From Cognatilysobacter segetis (GTDB taxonomy: Bacteria; Pseudomonadota; Gammaproteobacteria; Xanthomonadales; Xanthomonadaceae), in assembly GCF_004359965.1 (NCBI RefSeq), contig NZ_SMRQ01000007.1:45717-109716 (forward strand): 64,000 bases of DNA, in the 5' to 3' direction. The notes under the pieces are model-generated. The model saw only the letters and a list, made by a program, of their open reading frames with translations. It made no database searches and was not told the origin of the DNA. Made by a program: the position numbers and the translations under genes. The first letter of the stretch is position 1. Each line of letters opens with the position of its first letter. This document shows positions 17,657-25,607 of the stretch, piece by piece.

Positions 17657-19696
17657 CTACTTCGCGGACGGGATCCGCACGGGCTCGGCGAACGGTGAGA
17701 TGCCGAGCGCCCGGTCGATCTCGGCGGGGTAATAGGCCGTCTCACCCTTGATCACCAGGGCGACCTTGCGCAGGTCGGCGATGTTCGCGGTCGGGTCGCC
17801 GTCCACGAGCACGAGGTCGGCGGTCCTGCCCGGCGCGATCACGCCGCGATCGGTGGCACGCGCGACGGTCGCGGCATTGAAGGTCGCCACCTGCAGCGCC
17901 TGCGACGGCGTCAGCCCGGCCTGCACGTAGAGCTCCAGCTCGCGCTGCAGCGTGAAGCCGGGCATCTCGTCGGTGCCCGCGAGGATCGGCACGCCCGCCT
18001 TGTACAGGCGACCCACGAACTCGACCATCTTGTTGAAGGACTTGTCGTAGCGCTGGAACGTGGCGTCGTCCGGAATGTCCATCTCCGCGGCCATGCGGCT
18101 GCGCGTCACGTCGGGCGGCAGGTGGTCCGCGACCGGCGCGATGATCGGCGACATCGTGCCGTCGCGCTGGTGGATGAACTCGAACGTCGCCAGCGTCGGA
18201 TCGCTGGCGATCTTCTTCTCCGCCATCAGGCGGATGAAGTCCTGCACCGGCTGGCTGTCGAAGTCGAGGTCGGCCACCTTCTTCGCCGGCAGGTAGAAGC
18301 GCTCCAGCGTGCGCGTGTCGGTCGTGTCGTCGACGAGGAAGTTGAGCATCAGCTGGTTGATGTGCTGGACCTCGTCGTAGCCGTCGTCGATCGCGTCGCG
18401 TGCGCGCAGGAACGCCGGGATGTGCCCGCTCACGCGCAGCCCTTTCGACTGCGCGTAGGCGACGGTGTCCTTCAGCACCGCCTTCGGGAACGAGTTGTAG
18501 ATCTTGATCTGCGGGTAGCCGTGCGCGGCGTACCAGTCGACCGCCTTCTTGGCCTCGTCGAGATCCTTGATGACGAAACCGTTGCGCGCCGACATCGCGC
18601 TTTCGCCTTCGATGAAGCCCGCGGGCACGATGCGCGGCATCAGCAGCGTGCCGGCCTTCTCCTCGGCGATGATCTGCTGCAGCGACGCGTTGTCGTTGCC
18701 CATGTCGCGAACGCTGGTCACGCCCGCCGCGAGGTTGAGCCCGCCGTCCCAGCGCGTGACGTGCGCATGCATGTCCCAGAGGCCCGGAAGCATCACGCGG
18801 CCGCCGCCGTCGATGCTGCGATCCGCATCCGCCCGGGCGTTCGACGCTGGGGTGATCGCAACGACGCGCCCGTCGCGCAGCAGCACGTCGCGCGGCGGCA
18901 GGAGCGTCGCGGCCACGCTGTCGAACACGCGCACGTTGCGGATCAGCGTGGTGCCGGGCATCGGCCTGGCCAGCTGCGATTGCAGCGCGGCCAGCATCTC
19001 GCCTTCGGCCTTCTTCTGCCGGGCTTCGAGCTGGGCGCCGCTGGCTTCCCAGCCTTCCGGCAGCATCTGCAGGAAGCCCGGCGCGATGAAGGCGAAGAGG
19101 CGCGGCACCGCGTCGTCGGTGAACCAGCCGAAGTTCGGAGTCAGGCCCTGCCCGGTCAGCGCGAGCAGCCGCACCGTCCTGCGGTGGTCGCCGTTCGCGA
19201 CCGTCTCGCGCGCGACCTCGCGCATCGTCAGCACGCCGCCCGGCACGAGCGGCAGGCGGCCGTCCGTCCGCCTCGCCAGCGCCGCGACCGTCGCCTCCGT
19301 CGCGGCGGGCGTGCCCGCGAGGGGCGCGTACTCGGCGACGCCGCTGACCGTGCGGCTTCCGCGGTCCGCGGTCGTCTTCCATTCGACGCGGTCGCCGGTG
19401 CGGCGGTACGACTCGTCGACCTTCGCCCCGAACGTCGAGGTGCCGGTCACCCGGTAGCGCGCGAAGGTGCCGTCGGGCGCGAGCTCGAACTCCTCCTTCA
19501 TCTCCGGGCCGCGGCCGTTGTCCTTGAACACGAATTCGCTGCGGACGACGCCATCGTCGCCGCGCGTGGTGACCTGCTGGCCGGCCTGCTTGCCGTTGTC
19601 GACCAGCACCACCCAGCGCTGCGTCTCGGCGCACCACGCGGGAACAGCGGGGAGCAGCAGCAGCGCGAGTGCCAGGCGGCGGGCGAGCGGTTTCAT
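17657..19696 (-). CDS. Secreted amidohydrolase with a novel N-terminal domain
   Basis: 679 residues. A signal peptide ends near VPAWCAE. Residues about 25-250 form a beta-rich region of unknown type. An amidohydrolase/imidazolonepropionase-like TIM barrel follows: NVRVFD, GLWDMHAHVTRWDGG (HxH metal site), the lysine-candidate region IKIYNSFPK, RVSGHIPAFLRARD, DEVQHINQLM, AGTDEMPGF (metal Asp) and a C-terminal VIAPGRTADLVLVDGDP. Family members hydrolyse amides, peptides or cyclic ureas in the periplasm. The substrate is not predictable. It stands as a single gene after the acyltransferase. Confidence 0.86.
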   Translation of the reverse strand: MKPLARRLALALLLLPAVPAWCAETQRWVVLVDNGKQAGQQVTTRGDDGVVRSEFVFKDNGRGPEMKEEFELAPDGTFARYRVTGTSTFGAKVDESYRRTGDRVEWKTTADRGSRTVSGVAEYAPLAGTPAATEATVAALARRTDGRLPLVPGGVLTMREVARETVANGDHRRTVRLLALTGQGLTPNFGWFTDDAVPRLFAFIAPGFLQMLPEGWEASGAQLEARQKKAEGEMLAALQSQLARPMPGTTLIRNVRVFDSVAATLLPPRDVLLRDGRVVAITPASNARADADRSIDGGGRVMLPGLWDMHAHVTRWDGGLNLAAGVTSVRDMGNDNASLQQIIAEEKAGTLLMPRIVPAGFIEGESAMSARNGFVIKDLDEAKKAVDWYAAHGYPQIKIYNSFPKAVLKDTVAYAQSKGLRVSGHIPAFLRARDAIDDGYDEVQHINQLMLNFLVDDTTDTRTLERFYLPAKKVADLDFDSQPVQDFIRLMAEKKIASDPTLATFEFIHQRDGTMSPIIAPVADHLPPDVTRSRMAAEMDIPDDATFQRYDKSFNKMVEFVGRLYKAGVPILAGTDEMPGFTLQRELELYVQAGLTPSQALQVATFNAATVARATDRGVIAPGRTADLVLVDGDPTANIADLRKVALVIKGETAYYPAEIDRALGISPFAEPVRIPSAK

Positions 19697-19791
19697 CGGC
19701 GTATCTCCTCGGCGCCGGCGCGGCGCCCGCCGAGCCTAGCGCGCACGCGGCGGACCGCCGTCGCCGGTCGTCGCGCCGCCCGCCGCGGCGC

Positions 19792-19820
19792 AAAAAAACA
19801 TGCCGCCCGGAGGCGGCATG
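19792..19820 (-). terminator. Rho-independent terminator of the CBS-domain gene
   Basis: Read on the minus strand: a 9-bp stem (CATGCCGCC / GGCGGCATG) with a TCCG loop, followed by seven T residues. It lies 23 nt after the CBS gene stop. Confidence 0.85.
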
Positions 19821-19842
19821 CCGGTACGACGGACGCGCGCGC

Positions 19843-20265
19843 TCAGTGCTTCGGTTCGGACACCCCGCGCACGAGCTCGGCGGTCTTGCGGTCGCGGCCG
19901 CTCAGCGCGATGTCGGCCTGCGCCACCACGCCGCAGAGACGACCGTCCGCGTCGACCACCAGCAGCCGGCGGATCTGCTCGTTCTCCATCAGCTGGATCG
20001 CATCGGCCAGGCTGCTGTCCACGCCCAGCGTGGTGACCGGGCTGGTCATGCAGTCCTGTGCGGTGCACTGCTGCGGGTCGCGCCCTTCGGCGACCACGCG
20101 CAGCGCGACGTCGCGATCGGTCACGGTGCCCACCGGCCGGCCGGCCGCGTCGATGACCGGCACCAGGCCGCAGTCGTTCTCGAGCATCAGGCGGGCGACC
20201 TCGCGCACGGGCGTGGCGGCCTGGCAGCTCGCCGGGTCGGGGGTCATGACGCTGCGGATGTCCAT
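19843..20265 (-). CDS. Tandem CBS-domain protein
   Basis: 140 residues consisting of two CBS motifs (about 1-60 and 72-130), starting MDIRSVMTPDPAS. The ATG at 20265 is preferred over in-frame starts upstream because an AGGAG sequence precedes it at normal spacing and the protein begins at the CBS core. Stand-alone CBS pairs bind adenine nucleotides and act as energy or redox sensors. No partner domain is fused and no target is evident. It is divergent from the M3 peptidase gene. Confidence 0.9.
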   Translation of the reverse strand: MDIRSVMTPDPASCQAATPVREVARLMLENDCGLVPVIDAAGRPVGTVTDRDVALRVVAEGRDPQQCTAQDCMTSPVTTLGVDSSLADAIQLMENEQIRRLLVVDADGRLCGVVAQADIALSGRDRKTAELVRGVSEPKH

Positions 20266-20388
20266 CGAAGGCTCCTCTCTCGAAGTGAAGGCGGCCAAGG
20301 TGCGGGCCGGTCGGTCGCCCAAGCGTGAAGTCGCACGCGTTCGGCAACCGTATGGCTTTCGTCATGGGCGGGTAAAGCGACCGTCGGT

Positions 20389-20394
20389 TAACCT
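20389..20394 (+). promoter_or_regulatory. Candidate -10 element of the M3 peptidase gene
   Basis: TAACCT in GGTTAACCTGCCG, 28 nt before the start codon. No clear -35 is seen. The same local sequence recurs upstream of two other genes in the window. Confidence 0.3.
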
Positions 20395-20422
20395 GCCGCA
20401 TTCACTCCGTCGAGGCTCCCCC

Positions 20423-22648
20423 ATGAAGCATCCTCTCGCCCTTGCGCTCGCGATCGCCCTGACGACGATGGCCGCCCCGGCGGTCTCGCATGCCGCGAAA
20501 GCCCCCGCGCCCGCCAAGAGCCAGAAGTCCAACGTGAATCCCTTCCTCGCGCCGAGCCCGCTGCCGCTCCACTACCCGCAGTTCGACAAGATCAAGGACA
20601 CCGACTTCGCCCCGGCCTTCGACCGCGGCATGGCGGAGCAGCTCAGGGAAATCGACGCGATCGCCAACAACAAGGCGAAGCCGACCTTCGACAACACCAT
20701 CATTCCGATGGAGAAGAGCGGCCAGGTGCTGCGTCGCGCGCTGACCGTGTTCGGCAACCTGGTCGGCGCCGATACCAACGACGCGCGCAACAAGCTCGAT
20801 ACCGAGTACTCGCCGAAGCTCGCCGCTCATAACGACGCGATCTTCCTCAACCCGAAGCTGTTCGCCCGCGTCGAGACGCTCTACAACCAGCGTGCGTCGC
20901 TGGGCCTCGATGCGCAGGGCCTGCGCCTGGTCGAGAAGTACTACCAGGACTTCGTCCGCGCCGGCGCCAAGCTGACCGACGCGCAGAAGGTGCAGCTGAA
21001 GTCGATCAACGCGCAGATGGCCAAGCTCGGCACGCAGTTCAGCCAGAACGTGCTGGCCGAGCGCAATGACCTCGCCGTCGTGGTCGACAGCAAGGCCGAG
21101 CTCGCCGGGCTGCCGGACGAGGCCATCGCCGCCGCCGCCAAGGCCGCGAAGGACCGCAAGCTCGAGGGCAAGTACGTCATCGAGCTGCAGAACACGACGA
21201 TCCAGCCGCCGCTGACCTACCTCGACAACCGCGCCCTGCGCGAGAAGATCTTCAAGGCGTCGATCTCGCGCGGCAGCCGCGGCAACAAGTGGGACAACAC
21301 GGGCATTGTGTCGCAGATGGCCAAGCTGCGCGCCGAGAAGGCCGCGCTGCTGGGTTACCCGACCTACGCCGCCTACGCGCTCGAAGACCAGACCGCCAAG
21401 ACGCCGGAAGCCGTCAACGACATGCTCGCCAAGCTGGCGCCGCCCGCGGTGGCCAACGCCAAGCGCGAGGCCGCCGACCTGCAGGGGATGATCGACAAGG
21501 AACAGAAGGCCAAGGGCCAGCCGACCTTCAAGCTCGAGCCGTGGGACTGGGCGTACTACGCCGAGAAGGTGCGCCAGGCGAAGTACAACTTCGACGAGTC
21601 GCAGCTCAAGCCCTACCTCGAGCTCGACAACGTGCAGCAGAACGGCGTCTTCTTCGCCGCCAACAAGCTGTACGGGCTGACGTTCAAGGAGCGCAAGGAC
21701 CTGCCGGTGTACGAGCCCGACGTGCGCGTGTTCGACGTGTTCGACAAGGACGGCAAGCAGCTCGCGATCTTCCTGTCCGACATGTACGCGCGTCCGAGCA
21801 AGAACGGCGGTGCGTGGATGAACTCGTACGTCGACCAGTCGGCGCTCACGGGCTACCTGCCGGTCATCGCCAATCACCTCAACATCCCGAAGCCGCCGGA
21901 AGGCCAGCCGACGCTGCTGTCGTGGGATGAAGTGACCACGATGTTCCACGAGTTCGGCCACGCGCTGCACGGCATGTTCTCGAACGTGAAGTACCCGTAC
22001 TTCTCGGGCACCAGCGTGCCGCGCGACTTCGTCGAGTACCCGTCGCAGGTCAACGAGATGTGGGCCGATTGGCCGGAAGTGCTGGCGAACTATGCCAAGC
22101 ACTACCAGACCGGCGCGCCGATGCCGAAGGAACTGCTCGACAAGGTGCTGGCCAGCAGCAAGTTCAACCAGGGCTTCACGACGACCGAGTACCTCGGCGC
22201 CGCCCTGCTCGACCAGCGCTGGCACCAGATGCCCGCCGCGCAGGTGCCGGACGCGAAGGGCGTGATGCCGTTCGAGGCCGCCGCGCTCGCGAAGGACGGC
22301 GTCGACTTCTACGCCGTACCGCCGCGTTACCGCACGCCGTACTTCAGCCACATCATGGGCGGCTACGCGGCCGGCTACTACGCCTACATCTGGTCGGAAG
22401 TGCTCGATGCCGACAGCGTCGAGTGGTTCAAGCAGAACGGCGGCCTGACGCGCAAGAACGGCGACCACTTCCGCGACACGCTGCTGTCGCAGGGCGGCAG
22501 CCAGGACGCCATGGTGCTGTTCCGCAACTACACCGGCCGCGATCCGTGGATCGAGCCGCTGCTGAAGCGCCGCGGCCTCGACACCACCACCGACGACAGC
22601 AAGGCGCCGGCCGACACCACGCCGCCGGTCACCGCGCCGACGAAGTAA
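20423..22648 (+). CDS. dcp: M3-family peptidyl-dipeptidase (Dcp)
   Basis: 741 residues from ATG 20423. A signal peptide (MKHPLALALAIALTTMAAPAVSHA by eye, cleaved after about residue 24) suggests periplasmic location. The zinc motif HEFGH is at residues 509-513, with the downstream Glu region in the usual place (DFVEYPSQVNEMWAD). The C-terminal GGYAAGYYAYIWSEVLDAD is typical of Dcp/OpdA. The enzyme removes C-terminal dipeptides. The length is slightly above E. coli Dcp because of the export signal and a Lys/Ala/Pro segment behind it, plus an Ala/Pro/Thr-rich C-terminus. A strong terminator follows. Confidence 0.92.
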   Translation: MKHPLALALAIALTTMAAPAVSHAAKAPAPAKSQKSNVNPFLAPSPLPLHYPQFDKIKDTDFAPAFDRGMAEQLREIDAIANNKAKPTFDNTIIPMEKSGQVLRRALTVFGNLVGADTNDARNKLDTEYSPKLAAHNDAIFLNPKLFARVETLYNQRASLGLDAQGLRLVEKYYQDFVRAGAKLTDAQKVQLKSINAQMAKLGTQFSQNVLAERNDLAVVVDSKAELAGLPDEAIAAAAKAAKDRKLEGKYVIELQNTTIQPPLTYLDNRALREKIFKASISRGSRGNKWDNTGIVSQMAKLRAEKAALLGYPTYAAYALEDQTAKTPEAVNDMLAKLAPPAVANAKREAADLQGMIDKEQKAKGQPTFKLEPWDWAYYAEKVRQAKYNFDESQLKPYLELDNVQQNGVFFAANKLYGLTFKERKDLPVYEPDVRVFDVFDKDGKQLAIFLSDMYARPSKNGGAWMNSYVDQSALTGYLPVIANHLNIPKPPEGQPTLLSWDEVTTMFHEFGHALHGMFSNVKYPYFSGTSVPRDFVEYPSQVNEMWADWPEVLANYAKHYQTGAPMPKELLDKVLASSKFNQGFTTTEYLGAALLDQRWHQMPAAQVPDAKGVMPFEAAALAKDGVDFYAVPPRYRTPYFSHIMGGYAAGYYAYIWSEVLDADSVEWFKQNGGLTRKNGDHFRDTLLSQGGSQDAMVLFRNYTGRDPWIEPLLKRRGLDTTTDDSKAPADTTPPVTAPTK

Positions 22649-22671
22649 GCGTCGCGGCGTCGCGTTCAACG

Positions 22672-22705
22672 AAACCGCCCGGAGCGATCCGGGCGGTTTT
22701 TCTTC
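22672..22705 (+). terminator. Rho-independent terminator of the M3 peptidase gene
   Basis: A 12-bp stem (AAACCGCCCGGA / TCCGGGCGGTTT) with a GCGA loop, continuing into TTTCTT, 23 nt after the stop codon. Confidence 0.93.
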
Positions 22706-22781
22706 ATCCGCGGACGGCGCTCACCGGGCACCGCCGCCGAATGCGGCAATCTCGGCCATCCGTTCCGTGGAGATGACGACG

Positions 22782-23426
22782 ATGACCGCTCGTAACCGAT
22801 CGACGCCCCGTCCCCTTGCGCCCGCGCGCCTCGGGCTCTGCGGTCTCGCGGCGAGCCTCCTGCTGGCCGCCTGCGCCCCATCCGCGCCCCCTGCTGAGCA
22901 TGCGGATGCGACACCGCCGCCGGCGGCGGGCGAGCCGAGCGCGACCGCGACCGCGTCCGACACGCCCGCGCCCGCCCCGGCCCCGCCCGCGTCGGACGAC
23001 GGCGCATCGCGCGACGCAGCGCCGGCGCCGCGCGAGTCGCTGCCCGAGCCCGGCCCGGCGCCGATCAACTCGCCGCAGGCGGCCGCCACGGCGGTCGAAA
23101 CGTACTTCGCGCTGCTCGACGCCGACCGTACCGCCGATGCCGACGCCAGGTGGGGGGATGCGGCGAAGGCGGCCGCGTTCCGCCGCGACTTCAAGGCGCT
23201 CGGCGAGTACCACACCGAAGTGGACGCGCCGGGCGGCATCGAGGGCGCGGCGGGCTCGATGTACGTGACCGTCCCGGTGCGGTTCGTTCCGGCAGCGAGC
23301 GTCGCCAACCCGCGTCCGCGCATGGGCGAAGTCGTCGTGCGCCGCGTCAACGACGTGCCCGGCTCGACCGAGGCCCAGCGTCGCTGGCACATCGAGCGGA
23401 TCGACGTGGCGATGACGCCGAAGTAA
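22782..23426 (+). CDS. Proline/alanine-rich lipoprotein, unknown function
   Basis: 214 residues from ATG 22782, which has GGAG 9 nt upstream; ATG 22773 and GTG 22767 are alternatives. A lipoprotein signal with lipobox LLAAC is followed by about 65 residues of Ala/Pro/Ser/Thr-rich low complexity. A C-terminal globular part of about 120 residues (from SPQAAATAVETYFALLDADR) resembles the alpha+beta SnoaL/NTF2-like type by eye, but this is weak. No catalytic motif is seen. It is flanked by terminators on both sides, so it is monocistronic. Confidence 0.75.
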   Translation: MTARNRSTPRPLAPARLGLCGLAASLLLAACAPSAPPAEHADATPPPAAGEPSATATASDTPAPAPAPPASDDGASRDAAPAPRESLPEPGPAPINSPQAAATAVETYFALLDADRTADADARWGDAAKAAAFRRDFKALGEYHTEVDAPGGIEGAAGSMYVTVPVRFVPAASVANPRPRMGEVVVRRVNDVPGSTEAQRRWHIERIDVAMTPK

Positions 23427-23468
23427 CGGGCAGGGCGGCGCGGCGTGGCCGACGGTCGCGCAAACGAA

Positions 23469-23492
23469 AACGGGGCCCGAAGGCCCCGTTCT
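23469..23492. terminator. Bidirectional terminator between convergent genes
   Basis: A 9-bp stem (AACGGGGCC / GGCCCCGTT) with a CGAA loop. On the minus strand it continues into TTCGTTTG, on the plus strand into CTCG, so it suits the M28 peptidase transcript best. Confidence 0.8.
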
Positions 23493-23511
23493 CGCGCTCG
23501 TCGACGGTCGG

Positions 23512-25176
23512 TCAGCGACGGTCGGCGGCGCTCGCGTCGCGCGCCGCGCGGAACTCCGACTCCTGGCCCCAGTTCGGCCACTGGTTCGAGTTGGCGAGGT
23601 CGCGGCCGAGCGAATAGAGCATCTGCAGGTCGCGCGCCATGCCCTTGAACGTCCAGCTGGCTTCCCATTGGTCGGCGGGCTGGTGGTAACGATCGGCGGT
23701 GTAGGCCTTGTCCGACGCTTCCGCGGCCGCGACGCCGCCTTCCACCCAGTCGTTGCCCGAGCCGTAGGAGATGGCCGGCACGCCGCGCTTGGCGAACGGG
23801 AAGTGGTCGGAGCGGAAGAAGTGGCCGGCCTCCGGATGCGGATCGGGGCTGTAGGCCAGGCCCCAGGCCTTCGCCTTCGCGGTGAGCCGGTCGAGCAACT
23901 CCACCTTCGCGCTGCCCGACGTCGTGAAGTTCTTCGACAGGCCGTGCGGATCGAGCGCGTCCATGTTGATGACGCCCACCGTCTTGCCCAGCGGATACAC
24001 CGGCTTGGACGCGTAGTACTCGGACCCGAGCAGGCCCTTCTCTTCCGCGGTCACCGCGAGGAACACGACCGAGCGATCGGTGCGCGGCGCTTTCGCGAAC
24101 GCACGGCCGAGCTCCAGCAGCGAGGCGATGCCCGTCGCGTTGTCGACGGCGCCGTTGTAGATGCGGTCGCCCTTGGCATCCGGCTCGCCGACGCCGAGGT
24201 GGTCCCAGTGACCGCTGTAGATCACGGTCTCGTCGGGGCGCTTCTTGCCGACCAGCCGGCCGACCACGTTCTGCGAGGTGATCACCTGGCTGTCGACGTC
24301 GTACTTCGCCGAGAACGTGGCGTCCTTGAGCGGTACCGGCTTGAAGCCGCGCGCCTGCGCCTGCTTCTTCAATGCATCGAAGTCGAGGCCGCTGCGCTTG
24401 AACAGGTCGACCGCGACGTCGCGCTGGATCCACGCCTCGAGCGCCGGATGCGAGGCCTTGGGATCGTCGCGCACCACGTCGAACATCGTGTTCGTGTTCG
24501 AGTTCTTGACCGTCGCCCAGCCGTACGACGCCGGCTCGGACTCGTGGACGATCAGCAGGCCCGCCAGGCCCTGGCGCGCCGCTTCCTCGTACTTGTAGGT
24601 CCAGCGGCCGTAGTAGGTCATGGCCTTGCCGCCGAAGTCGCCCTGGCCCGTCTCGAAATCGGGATCGTTGATCAGCACGACGCCGACCTTGCCCTTGAGG
24701 TCCAGGCCCGCGAAGTCGTTCCAGTTGCGCTCCGGCGCGTTCACACCGTAGCCGAGGAACACCAGCGGTGCGTTCTGGATCGACACGGACTTGTCGCCGT
24801 TCATCGCGGCGCGCACGGCGATCTGCTCGCCCTGCGTCAGCGATTGCGACTGCCCGCCCGCGTTCAACGCGAGCTGCGGCGCGCCCTTGATCGACGCGCG
24901 CAGAAGCGGCACCGGCTGCGTCCACGTGCGCTTGCCGTCCTTCAGGTCGCCGCCCGGCTGCAGGCCGGCGGCCTTCATCTGCGCGAGGAGGTAATCGACC
25001 GTCTTCGTCTCGCCGGCGGTGGCGGGACCACGGCCTTCGAACGCGTCGGACGAGAGCGTGCGGACGATCGACGAGAGCCGCTGCGGGCTGATGTCGGGCG
25101 ACTTGGCGGCGTGCGCGGGCTGCAGCGCGAGGCCGAGCGCGACGGTGAGGACGGAAACGCTGAGCAACCTGGACAA
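23512..25176 (-). CDS. Secreted M28-family zinc aminopeptidase with PA domain
   Basis: 554 residues using a TTG start at 25176. AAGAGG lies 6 nt upstream, and starting here gives a clean signal peptide (SRLLSVSVLTVALGLALQPAHA); the longer open frame upstream is Arg/Pro noise. A protease-associated insert spans about 130-280. The M28 zinc ligands are in SGHWDHLG, GAVDNATG, VTAEEKGLLGSEYY (catalytic Glu pair), NMDALDPHG and FRSDHFPFAKRG. The protein releases amino acids from peptides in the periplasm or outside the cell. It ends with a terminator shared with the lipoprotein gene. Confidence 0.9.
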   Translation of the reverse strand: MSRLLSVSVLTVALGLALQPAHAAKSPDISPQRLSSIVRTLSSDAFEGRGPATAGETKTVDYLLAQMKAAGLQPGGDLKDGKRTWTQPVPLLRASIKGAPQLALNAGGQSQSLTQGEQIAVRAAMNGDKSVSIQNAPLVFLGYGVNAPERNWNDFAGLDLKGKVGVVLINDPDFETGQGDFGGKAMTYYGRWTYKYEEAARQGLAGLLIVHESEPASYGWATVKNSNTNTMFDVVRDDPKASHPALEAWIQRDVAVDLFKRSGLDFDALKKQAQARGFKPVPLKDATFSAKYDVDSQVITSQNVVGRLVGKKRPDETVIYSGHWDHLGVGEPDAKGDRIYNGAVDNATGIASLLELGRAFAKAPRTDRSVVFLAVTAEEKGLLGSEYYASKPVYPLGKTVGVINMDALDPHGLSKNFTTSGSAKVELLDRLTAKAKAWGLAYSPDPHPEAGHFFRSDHFPFAKRGVPAISYGSGNDWVEGGVAAAEASDKAYTADRYHQPADQWEASWTFKGMARDLQMLYSLGRDLANSNQWPNWGQESEFRAARDASAADRR

Positions 25177-25607
25177 GGCAGACCTCTTCAGGGGTGGACA
25201 ACCGGCCGATGGTAGCAAGCGGCTAGACCCCGCCCACGCGGTCGCGGCCGTATTTCGCCGCGAACGCCTCCGGTTCGATGAACGCTTCGGTCCGGCCGCA
25301 GCGCCCGTCAGTGGAGGGGACGCCGCGGCGGCGGCAACGCTTCGCCGGATTCGAGCGGAAGACCCTCGCGCAGGCGGTCGGCATCCGAGGCGGGCACGGC
25401 CGGTGGGCGGGGCGGAAGACGGGGGTTGCTGCTGCGGGAACTCTGGGACATGGGGAGACGGCGTGCTGCGGGGGAGCCGCCTAGTCTGTCGCCCGGGGGT
25501 CTCATCCGGGGCGACGATACGGCCGCTTGGGCCGCCTGAATGCGGCTTGCTGAACGGATGAATGAACGCGACGGTCAGGTTCGCCATCACGCAGACGACG
25601 TTGGGCT
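25177..25607. other. 431-bp intergenic region between the M28 peptidase and xth
   Basis: No protein family is recognised. The minus-strand xth transcript may read through, since no terminator follows xth. A possible 47-residue minus-strand frame lies within. No promoter with good hexamers is visible for the peptidase gene. Confidence 0.5.
25308..25451 (-). CDS. Possible small ORF, 47 aa
   Basis: It would encode a Ser/Pro/Arg-rich peptide with a central SDADRLREGLPLESGEA segment that looks more protein-like than the surrounding frames. The ATG at 25451 has no clear Shine-Dalgarno. It lies alone in an otherwise empty spacer. I cannot exclude chance. Confidence 0.25.
   Translation of the reverse strand: MSQSSRSSNPRLPPRPPAVPASDADRLREGLPLESGEALPPPRRPLH

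Noticed and set aside
20402..22669. A 755-codon minus-strand open frame opposite the M3 peptidase
   Set aside because: It mirrors dcp codon structure and has no plausible start signal or motif.
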